From CAVTYH01 sp963738835 (GTDB lineage: Bacteria; Planctomycetota; Planctomycetia; Pirellulales; JADZDJ01), in the NCBI GenBank assembly GCA_963738835.1, contig CAVTYH010000009.1:1-64000 (forward strand): a stretch of 64,000 nt of DNA, given 5' to 3'. A program made the translations under genes and the position numbers. This document shows, one piece after another, positions 57,451-64,000 of the stretch. Under the pieces are notes generated by a model. It made no database searches, was not told the origin of the DNA, and saw only the letters and a list, made by a program, of their open reading frames with translations. Every line of letters begins with the position of its first letter. The first letter of the stretch is position 1.

Positions 57451-57497
57451 AAAAGGGGACATTCTACTTTATCAAATAATGTAGGATGTCCCCTTTT
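57451..57497. repeat. Long hairpin (GGGGACATTCTAC/GTAGGATGTCCCC)
   Basis: Arms AAAAGGGGACATTCTAC and GTAGGATGTCCCCTTTT pair at 16 of 17 positions with a 13-base A/T loop, flanked by A-runs and T-runs. Works as a bidirectional terminator by shape; the GGGGACATTCTAC type is also met at REP-like or transposon ends (from general recollection). Follows the glpX fragment directly. Confidence 0.75.
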
Positions 57498-57616
57498 CTT
57501 TCTCCCATTCAACGCATCTTGCCTTGGACGCATTCACGGTAATTTTGCAGTGACCCAGGAGTCGTGACTTCATAACAGTAGACTCTCCGCACGCAACTAA
57601 GCTTGGAATTCATTTG

Positions 57617-57873
57617 TCAGATAAGACAAATAAATATCGCTATCTGAATTAAGAGCCCAATGGCGAACCCCAAAATCGCTCGCTTGAACGGAGTGAACAC
57701 CCCGGCCCCGATCATCGCACCGGCGCCGAACCAAAGAACCAACAATGTCTGTTCAGAAATTACGTTTGGACGCCCTGGGCGTGGCGATTGTTGAACATGA
57801 TCACGAGCATGCCGCACCCGAGAGCAATGAATGCAATTCCGACAAACAATCGTTTCAAAGAGAATTGCCACAT
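57617..57873 (-). CDS. Small two-span membrane protein (frameshifted)
   Basis: About 85 residues restored. The start MWQFSLKRLFVGIAFIALGC followed by GMLVIMFNNRHA is a typical planctomycete short membrane protein N-terminus (MxxFSLKRLFV). The frame breaks near 57783 and the second half ISEQTLLVLWFGAGAMIGAG, VFTPFKRAILGFAIGLLIQI ends in a second hydrophobic part. Function unknown. Confidence 0.65.
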
Positions 57874-58520
57874 GCCCACCATCATAACCGATCAGCGTTG
57901 CAAAGCGGTGGGCGGAGCGTATCCTTAGGAAATGCCTACGGATGAAGCAAATAGCGGTACATGTGCGTGACTTGTGTTGTCTGACAGAATATTGAGCAAC
58001 CGTATCGGCCTCGGCGGGCACAGGCTAGTTTAACGGCTTTCGGGCAGTGATTCCAAATTCAGACCACCGCCTGTAAAGGGTCAGTTTGAAGAGCATAAAC
58101 AGAGTGGCCACGTTGAATGGTTCCGGTCCTTCGGACCTCACGAATTCTATTTCGCCGTATCCTGCCCCAACCTGACGGTTGGGGCTATTTCCTGCCGGAC
58201 CTTCGGCCTCAGATCCGTAGGCGCGGAGGGCTGATAGGGAATAGCCCCGATCGTGAGATCGGGGTCGACGTTCGCGCAAAATCGATTCAGAGGTCCGAAG
58301 GACCGGCACAACGAAGCGGTTCAGATTGACAAATATCATCGGTCTTACGGCAACAATGTCGGTCGTCTGTCGTTTGGAAAAACGATTTTTGATCGCTCGA
58401 TCTCTCACCGTAAAGTCGTGCCGAACCTTGGAATTCAAATTGAGGCCAAAACTTTTTGAATCCGCGGAACTCATCTCCAAGCTGGGTTGACGACATGCAA
58501 GCGACGACGACAATGCGCTC
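57874..58520. repeat. Repeat-rich non-coding spacer
   Basis: GGTCCTTCGGACCTCACGAA (about 58124) and its inverse GAGGTCCGAAGGACCGG (about 58291), with AACCTGACGGTTGGGGCTAT and GATCGTGAGATCGGGG inverted pairs between. ORFs reading through here have no family character. Confidence 0.65.
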
Positions 58521-58685
58521 ATGAAGAAAAAGACCAGCACTCCAGCGGCGATTAGCGAATTGATCAAAGAATACCCCGCCAAGAGTGCCAGCGAGATTGC
58601 GAAGATGGCGAAAGGGCTGGGATACACCGCCGTTTCGACGTCCATCGTGAAGACGATTATGGCCCGAACGTCGCATAGCAAATAA
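58521..58685 (+). CDS. Small HTH-like protein, 54 residues
   Basis: MKKKTSTPAAISELIKEYPA then KSASEIAKMAKGLGYTAVST and SIVKTIMARTSHSK. The two-helix pattern resembles small planctomycete proteins of the form xAIRxFLxxNPxAxxKxI..L...GxxVSxxxVxxV (family recalled, not searched). May be a DNA-binding or regulatory peptide. Too short for confident assignment. A shadow frame on the minus strand here gives a false membrane-like product. Confidence 0.5.
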   Translation: MKKKTSTPAAISELIKEYPAKSASEIAKMAKGLGYTAVSTSIVKTIMARTSHSK

Positions 58686-58837
58686 ATTCAGCGGTGCGTC
58701 GAGACGCCTAAATTTCAGGCGAGAAAAGTTCGCGGGAACCAATTCCGCTGTTTTTGGTTCTTGGAAGCATTCAAGCCGTCGTCAGATTGCTTTCGAAGAA
58801 GACTTCAAAAAAACACCCGCGTTTAGAGCGCGTCTCA

Positions 58838-58918
58838 CAACCATGTAGCGGCGGCTGTCCTCAGCCGCCAGCGAACCGCTGGGGACAGCGGTCGCTACAC
58901 TATGATGGGACGCGCTCT
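58838..58918. repeat. GTAGCGGCGGCTGTCCTCAG inverted-repeat element
   Basis: CATGTAGCGGCGGCTGTCCT then CAGCGAACCGCTGGGGACAG and CGGTCGCTACACTATG. Arms pair over about 20 bases. A common type in planctomycete spacers. Confidence 0.6.
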
Positions 58919-59195
58919 AGCCCAGTAGTTTGTGGGCGATGAAGTACACGATTGCCGCGGCAATGGTCAGCAGCGCCGCTGCACTGCGTGAGCAACCGGC
59001 GCTCGTGGGAGGCGCGGTGAACTTTTCGGGAGATTCCTGAAACTATCGCGATTGCAAGGCTTCTACGAAGTCTTTGGCGTCCTTGAGCCCGGTGTTGGCC
59101 GCCTTGCGATACAGCTTGATCGCCTCGATTTTACGGCCGGCGAAAACGGCGGCTATGATCTGCTGAACCTGCTCGTCGGGCAGCGATTTGTCCAT
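58917..59195 (-). CDS. Ribosomal L7/L12 C-terminal-domain-like protein with internal TAG
   Basis: Start MDKSLPDEQVQQIIAAVFAG. RKIEAIKLYRKAANTGLKDA, KDFVEALQSR matches the L7/L12 C-terminal fold pattern (GL..AK..VE). Codon 51 is TAG (59043-59045). In the same frame the sequence continues FQESPEKFTAPPTSAGCSRS, AAALLTIAAAIVYFIAHKLL, G, a hydrophobic tail typical of full-length homologues (MDK...VE..., then a C-terminal membrane span). Either a nonsense mutation separates soluble domain and anchor or TAG is a base error. Confidence 0.6.
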
Positions 59196-59303
59196 TTTGG
59201 TTGCCTTCGTTTGAAATTGCCGCTTCTGATTGCCGCTTGTCTGTCAGAATATGTCAAGGTGTGTGTGTATTCTTACGGGCCACCAAACAAGGGAGCAATC
59301 GCC

Positions 59304-60050
59304 ATGAAGACATGCAAGCGCTGGAAATTTGCGGTCACGGCAGCCACGGCGCTGTCGGCCTTGCCCGTTTTGGCACAGGGGCCGGGTGGCGGACAAGGAT
59401 TCGGCCAGGGGGGACGCATGGTCAGCGATTCGCCCAACGACCCCTCGACTCTGCTAACAGCCGAAGCGGTGCAAAAAGAAATCGCGTTGACCGACGACCA
59501 AAAGGCGAGTTTGCAAAAACTCCGAGACGAAAGAGCGGCTGCCGGGCAAGCCTTCTTCGCCAAATTCATGGGTTTGTCGCAAGACGAAATGCAAAAGCGG
59601 ATGGAAGAGCGCACGAAAGAAAGTCGGGATGCGATCTCCAAAATCCTTGCCCCCAAACAAATGGAGCGATTAAACGAGATTAACTTTCAGGTGGCCGGGG
59701 TAACGGCTCTCGGCTTCGAGGTCGTGGCTGAAAAAATCGGACTGACCGCAGATCAGAAGGAAAAGCTCAAGGTGCTCGGCGATGAAAGCAGACGCCGGCT
59801 GGCGGAGTTGTCTGCCACGTACAACGGCCCGCAACTTGACGACCAGAAACGGCAAGAACGTAAGAAAAAGCTGGAAGAAATCAGGTCGCAGCGGAAGGAC
59901 AAATCTGTCGCGCTGTTGACCGAAGAGCAAAAAGCCAAATTCGAGCAGCTGCAAGGAGACAAGTTCGATACTAGCACTATCCACCCGACGTATGAAAGTT
60001 TTGGCAGCCGCGGCCGAATCGATGCTCCGGGTCGTGTGCCGGCACGATGA
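59304..60050 (+). CDS. Exported LTxxQ (Spy/CpxP-like) protein
   Basis: 248 residues. Signal peptide after MKTCKRWKFAVTAATALSAL. Then a Gly/Gln linker (GPGGGQGFGQGGR) and helical LTxxQ units: IALTDDQKASLQKLRDERAA and KIGLTADQKEKLKVLGDESR. A third LLTEEQKAKFEQLQGDKFD ends the protein. Resembles Spy/CpxP periplasmic chaperone or metal-related proteins of planctomycetes. Start at 59304 fits the signal peptide; upstream in-frame codons are non-coding. Confidence 0.8.
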   Translation: MKTCKRWKFAVTAATALSALPVLAQGPGGGQGFGQGGRMVSDSPNDPSTLLTAEAVQKEIALTDDQKASLQKLRDERAAAGQAFFAKFMGLSQDEMQKRMEERTKESRDAISKILAPKQMERLNEINFQVAGVTALGFEVVAEKIGLTADQKEKLKVLGDESRRRLAELSATYNGPQLDDQKRQERKKKLEEIRSQRKDKSVALLTEEQKAKFEQLQGDKFDTSTIHPTYESFGSRGRIDAPGRVPAR

Positions 60051-60105
60051 AGCAATCAAAAAGCGTCGGCATTCAAAGGTTTCAGGATTTCTGACCCTTC
60101 AATTT

Positions 60106-60828
60106 TTACTTTTGGTTTCCTGTGCCATCGCTTGGAGCACGGTTAATCGCCGCCAATGCCAGCAGGATCAGGCAGGGAAGCAACAAAACCCACACGCCGA
60201 AACGAGGTGTCGCAACTCCGGCCAGCACGGCGCCCACCAGGAAGCCCGCCCAGAGACCCGCCAACAGGGAAGCGCGGCCAACGTGCGTATCCCAAGGTCC
60301 CTGCGCGTCTTTGAGTAGCGCACCCTTGAGCGCCAGGGCCAAGTGGCTTCCCATTTTGTTCAGCGTGCCGGTAATGAAGGTGAGGTTGACCGTTTCTGCA
60401 CCAATGCGCGAGAGTGTTGTGTTCATCACACCCATGGCGAAACCAAGCGTGGCGATGCTCACCACAGGGCCGAACGAAGCCCAAAGCGTGACGCCGATGT
60501 TAACGGCCAGCAACACTGCGACCAAAGCAAGCGTGAGCCGCCGGGATTTATGCGTTTCGGAATAGATCAGCAATGTTCCCGCGAATACGCCGACGACAAA
60601 AGACGCAATTGCCACCAGCGTAGGAGTTGCCGCGGAAAAATCGCCCTCTCCCATCATCACGCCACTCTGGGTGGTGTTTCCGCTCATGAACGACAGGAAG
60701 GCCCGGTAGCTGATGAAGCCATAGGCGTCGACATATCCGGCGATCATGGCCACCAACACGGCGAGTCTTTGCCCAGATTTTTCTGAAGCGCGTGCCGATG
60801 ATTTCGCGGAATTCGTGAATGTCGCCAT
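60106..60828 (-). CDS. DUF1275 (YoaK) family membrane protein
   Basis: 240 residues and about six spans. Signature: IAGYVDAYGFISYRAFLSFM, SGNTTQSGV, GFAMGVMNTTLSRIGAETVN, LTFITGTLNKMG. Function unknown; often described as a membrane transporter-like protein. Lies 67 bases from glpX on the same strand, with the glpX promoter upstream. Confidence 0.92.
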   Translation of the reverse strand: MATFTNSAKSSARASEKSGQRLAVLVAMIAGYVDAYGFISYRAFLSFMSGNTTQSGVMMGEGDFSAATPTLVAIASFVVGVFAGTLLIYSETHKSRRLTLALVAVLLAVNIGVTLWASFGPVVSIATLGFAMGVMNTTLSRIGAETVNLTFITGTLNKMGSHLALALKGALLKDAQGPWDTHVGRASLLAGLWAGFLVGAVLAGVATPRFGVWVLLLPCLILLALAAINRAPSDGTGNQK

Positions 60829-60894
60829 GCGGCGCTCTCTGCGGTGAAATGATTACAGAAAGAGGAGTCTGGCGATGCGAGCAGCCGGAGAGCG

Positions 60895-61941
60895 TCAAAC
60901 TTTTCTTTCATCGCCGCCGGAACGCAGGTGAATGGTCTTGGTTTCGAGATTGTGGGCGGTGGTCAGGTAGCGGACGGTGCCGCTTTTGGCCCGCATCAAA
61001 ATGGAATGAGTGATGGCGGTTCTGCCGAGGACTTCAACTCCTTTGAGGAACGGGCTGTCGCAAATGCCGGTGGCGGCGAACAGAATTTCGTTGCCCCGTG
61101 CCAAATCGAGAGAACGGAACGTGGTGTTCAAGCGGTTGCCCCAGCCGGCCTCGACCAGCGACTTTTTTTCAGCCTCGTCGCGCGGCCAGATTTTGGCCTG
61201 CATGCCCCCACCCAGACAGCGCAGCGCCGCCGCCGCCAACACGCCCTCGGGCGCGCCGCCGATGCCGACGTACAGGTCGATCATCGATTCGCTCAGGGCC
61301 GGGGCCAACGCGGCCGAAATATCGCCATCGACAATCATTCGCAGCGAAGCGCCCACGCGGCGCACTTCGTCGATGTACTTCTGATTGCGCGGCCTGTCTA
61401 AAATCATCACCACCACGTCGCGCACTTGCTTGCCCAGAATTTTGGCGGTAATGCCAATCACGTCCGCCAGCGGCGCATCGATGTTGATGGGCAAACTGCG
61501 ATCGTTGATCCAAGCCTTGCGAACCGCCGACGGATAGGTGAGCTTCTGCAAGTAAAAAGCCGGAATCTCTTGCAACGCCGGCTGACTGCCGTTTTCGGGC
61601 ATCGCCGCTGCGATGCAACTGATGGCATTTGGCAGGCCGCGGCCGACATTGGTTGTGCCATCCACCGGATCGAGCGCAATATCGAACCGCGGTGTTCCAG
61701 TGCGCCAAGTGCCCACCCTTTCCCCTTTGAACAGTCCGGGCGCTTCGTCCTTAATGCCCTCGCCAATGACCACTTCACCGCTAATTTCCATCAAATCGAA
61801 CATGCCGCGAATGGCGTCGCAGGCCGCGGCATCGGCGGCTTCCTTGTTGCCTTTGCCAATCCATTGCATGCAATTGAGGGCGGCAATTTCCGTGGCCCGC
61901 AGAAAATCGAACTCGTGCAGTCGTTGTACATCAGCAGTCAT
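60895..61941 (-). CDS. glpX: Class II fructose-1,6-bisphosphatase GlpX
   Basis: Hydrolyses fructose 1,6-bisphosphate to fructose 6-phosphate in gluconeogenesis. 348 residues. Motifs: GEVVIGEGIKDEAPGLFKGE, RFDIALDPVDGTTNVGRGLP, VVMILDRPRNQKYIDEVRRV, YVGIGGAPEGVLAAAALRCL, GGGMQAKIWPRDEAEK, FAATGICDSPFLKGVEVLGR. Its last hundred codons are duplicated at 57142-57447. DUF1275 follows downstream. Confidence 0.95.
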   Translation of the reverse strand: MTADVQRLHEFDFLRATEIAALNCMQWIGKGNKEAADAAACDAIRGMFDLMEISGEVVIGEGIKDEAPGLFKGERVGTWRTGTPRFDIALDPVDGTTNVGRGLPNAISCIAAAMPENGSQPALQEIPAFYLQKLTYPSAVRKAWINDRSLPINIDAPLADVIGITAKILGKQVRDVVVMILDRPRNQKYIDEVRRVGASLRMIVDGDISAALAPALSESMIDLYVGIGGAPEGVLAAAALRCLGGGMQAKIWPRDEAEKKSLVEAGWGNRLNTTFRSLDLARGNEILFAATGICDSPFLKGVEVLGRTAITHSILMRAKSGTVRYLTTAHNLETKTIHLRSGGDERKV

Positions 61942-62191
61942 AAGGAAGCACCCAGGAGAGAATAGGGGCGGAACGATCTAGCGGGCCTGCGGTTTGGTGA
62001 GGCGACTCTCGCCCTAATTAGTCAGCGTTCATCAAATTCGTTCGTGACGGTCTGGCCTGTTTCTTGTTTTAACCCGTTCCCTATCTTTTCTTTGGAAGCG
62101 AATTACGTCAATGCTCGATGAGCGCCAAAACCGATTGACAGCCGCACGGCGGTGCGCCGCGTTGGTGGAAGCGAGCTTTACGAAGGCGACT
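61942..62191. other. Spacer between glpX and aroDE
   Basis: About 250 bases without a gene. Promoter of glpX is expected near 61950. Nothing else recognised. Confidence 0.4.
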
Positions 62192-63699
62192 TTACACTCG
62201 CGCGGCGCCGATAGCGCGTTTCAGCGTGTCGCGCATCAGTTCCCAGGGGCCGTCTTTGCCGGTGAAGAGTTTGAATTGCAGGCTGGCTTGCCGCACGAAC
62301 ATTTCCACGCCGCTGACGACGATGCAGCCTTGCGCGCGGGCTTCTTTGATGAGCAGCGTGTTCTCGGGGTTGTAGACCATGTCGAAGACGACAATGCCGG
62401 GGCGAAGGTGGCGCTTGTCGTACGGCGTTTCGTCGACGTTGGGGTGCATGCCGACCGGGCTGCAATTGACGATGATGTCGGGAGAGATGGCGTGGCGGTT
62501 GTTCCAATCGAGAGTTTCGCAGCCCAGCGCGTGAGCCAGTTGCTGGGCACGTTTGAACGTGCGGCCGGCGATCACCACTTTCGCGCCGTAGCGGCCCAGG
62601 CCGTAGGCCATCGCGCGGGCTGCGCCGCCAGCGCCAAGCACGAGGGCTTTTTTTTCCTCCAACCCGCCGTGGGCTTGCACTGCGCCACCGGCGGTTTGCA
62701 GCGCCGAGCTGACGGCCCGTTCCAGGCTGTCGATGGCGGCGCGAAAGTCGGTGTTATAGCCGATCAAGTCTTCTCCTTCGAACACCAGTGTGTTGGCCGC
62801 ACCGATGCCTTTGACCGCCGGATCGAGCTTGGTCAGCTTATTCAGCACCGCTTCTTTGTGGGGAATCGTGACGCTAAGTCCGCGGATGCCCCACAGGTGC
62901 GTGTCGGCCAGAAACTGATCGAGATGCTCTGACGGCACGCGGAATGGCACGTACACGGCATTCAAACCGGCTTGTTGGAGAGCCGTGTTGTGAATGAGCG
63001 GGCTGAGGCTGTGGCCGATTGGGTCGGCAATGACGCCCAGCAGTGTGGTGTCGGGCTGGATCGATTCGTAATGATAAATCTGCGACATCTGGTCGAAGCT
63101 CAGCTGACCCGGCGCCAAGAGCCGCTCGTGATGGAACGAGGCATACGTGAACGGCGCACCAAAGCGTCCGCACAGAATTCGCGACGGCGTGCCCAGATCG
63201 CCCATGCAGATGCCGACCGTGGGCACCTTCGCCGCTTGCACGAGCTGCATCATCCGCAGGTTATCGTGGGGACTGTTGGCCAGCGTGGCGAGTTTGATGA
63301 TATCGGGATCGAGCGCGGCCAGCCGGGCGTGAACCGCCGCCAAGTCTTCCGGGGTTTGACGGAAATCGTGGTAACTGATGATGCGCTTGGTTTTGCCGTA
63401 ACGGCGAATGCTCTTAGCGACATCTTCTTCCAGATCGACATATTCCACGCCATCGACGATGGCCGCCCGCAGCACCATCTGCCGTTCTTCTTCGTTGCCC
63501 TTCCACTTGCCGCCATCGACTTCGCGGCGAATGGTGCAGACCACCGGACAAGGCCGCTCGCCGAGCAACCGCTTAAGATTGATTTGACCGTTAATGTAGT
63601 CGAGCCGCAATTCGACGAGCTGCGCCCCTGGCTGACCAAGTGACGATGCTCGGCAATCATATGCCGATGCCGGCCGCGACCGATGGAGACGCAAATCAT
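62192..63699 (-). CDS. aroDE: Bifunctional 3-dehydroquinate dehydratase / shikimate dehydrogenase (frameshifted)
   Basis: Two consecutive steps of the shikimate pathway in one protein. N-terminal type I dehydroquinase (residues about 1-225): LVELRLDYINGQ, FRQTPEDLAAVHARLAALDP, DIIKLATLA with the Schiff-base lysine. C-terminal shikimate dehydrogenase (230-500): GVIADPIGHSLSPLIHN, GLSVTIPHKEAVLNKL with the catalytic Lys, AANTLVFEG, GYNTDF, ALVLGAGGAARAMAYGLGRY. The frame is broken near 63626 by one missing base in a G-run; the true N-terminus is MICVSIGRGRHRHMIAEHRH. An intact longer frame without it has a wrong start. The fusion order (AroD then AroE) resembles that of plants and several planctomycetes. 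Confidence 0.93.
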
Positions 63700-63702
63700 G
63701 AA

Positions 63703-63735
63703 CGGGTGAAGGGGTGAACGGGTGAACGGGTGATG
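63703..63735. repeat. GGGTGAAC tandem repeat
   Basis: Three to four units of AACGGGTGA/GGGGTGAA in the spacer between aroDE and the last gene. Similar short units occur at 14110 and 44850. Confidence 0.75.
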
Positions 63736-63756
63736 AAAGCGAACCGCCCGTTGTGC

Positions 63757-64000
63757 TTAACGCTTGGGTTTTCCCGGCAGTGTCCAGGTTTCGGCATGGT
63801 TAATCATTCCGACAATTGTAGCCAGAATTCCATCATACGCACGGTACAGCTTTGCGCCATTATTTCGGGGGAGATAGCCGCATTTAACGGAAAATTCGAT
63901 CCAAACCTGGGTTTCAGCGGTCTCAGCGTCGGCGTCTGACAACTTACTTTGGAATGCGGCAACGTAGCGGCGTTTGCGCCAAGCTTCCGCGAGGTTCGCA
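63757..64000 (-). CDS. Four-helix-bundle protein (S23/TIGR02436 type), partial
   Basis: C-terminal 80 codons; the start lies beyond the right edge. Visible: ANLAEAWRKRRYVAAFQSKL, SDADAETAETQVWIEFSVKC, GYLPRNNGAKLYRAYDGILA and TIVGMINHAETWTL. Matches the four helix bundle family, first seen as proteins encoded in 23S rRNA intervening sequences. The function outside that context is unclear. Confidence 0.85.
   Translation of the reverse strand, partial: ANLAEAWRKRRYVAAFQSKLSDADAETAETQVWIEFSVKCGYLPRNNGAKLYRAYDGILATIVGMINHAETWTLPGKPKR

Noticed and set aside
58025..58681. Minus-strand ORF with apparent membrane span
   Set aside because: Reads through inverted repeats and the antisense of the small + strand gene at 58521; no family character.

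Overview
This window looks like chromosomal DNA of a planctomycete, probably of the order Pirellulales. Supporting features are a fused dehydroquinase/shikimate dehydrogenase gene, a long MoxR/DUF58/BatA cluster beside a giant quinoprotein-like beta-propeller gene, a TIGR03000-like surface protein, an HTTM membrane protein, a class II fructose bisphosphatase, and intergenic spaces filled with dispersed palindromic and short tandem repeats. I found no rRNA, tRNA or CRISPR array, and no complete insertion sequence.

Layout. 1-3.7 kb (minus strand): asd, truA, a Ser/Thr kinase and accA, which runs off the left edge. 3.9-8.4 kb: a Tat-exported purple acid phosphatase, an HTTM protein with a partner, and a Gly/Ser/Trp-rich TIGR03000-type protein ending at a clear terminator. 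8.8-17.7 kb: an FtsW/RodA-type flippase, about 1 kb of repeat-rich non-coding DNA, three unknown genes, an HpcH/HpaI aldolase, a lipid-free exported FKBP, an exported PCMT fusion and a three-repeat beta protein. 17.9-25.7 kb: a membrane/spermidine-synthase fusion, an ABC ATPase with the large membrane protein encoded just upstream of it, a cyclophilin, GrpB-like and DUF1802 proteins.

25.7-52.1 kb is the dominant feature: at least 15 genes on the minus strand, many overlapping or nearly touching. In transcription order they are a TPR/PQQ propeller giant, a squalene-cyclase-fold protein, MoxR, DUF58, BatA-VWA, a second VWA protein, a DUF4175-like protein, two helical exported proteins (one with a very long Lys/Ser/Asp tract), an NPCBM protein, three S1C (HtrA-type) proteins of which only the first keeps its catalytic triad, a small membrane protein and a HEAT-repeat protein. 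I read this as a cell-envelope surveillance or assembly machine in which a MoxR AAA+ ATPase acts on VWA proteins. Its function is unknown and it is my main candidate for an undescribed system.

52.7-64 kb: an HU-like protein, a C45-type acyltransferase, then an accessory pocket with a truncated MmeI-type restriction-methylation gene, an ImmA/IrrE-DUF4411 toxin-antitoxin-like pair and a degenerate duplicate of the 3' end of glpX. Small genes and housekeeping genes follow (DUF1275, glpX, aroDE, and a four-helix-bundle protein leaving the right edge).

About 18 single-base indels interrupt otherwise well-conserved genes, including accA and aroDE, which should be essential. Most are probably consensus errors, so interrupted genes are annotated here as single CDS features with the break position given.
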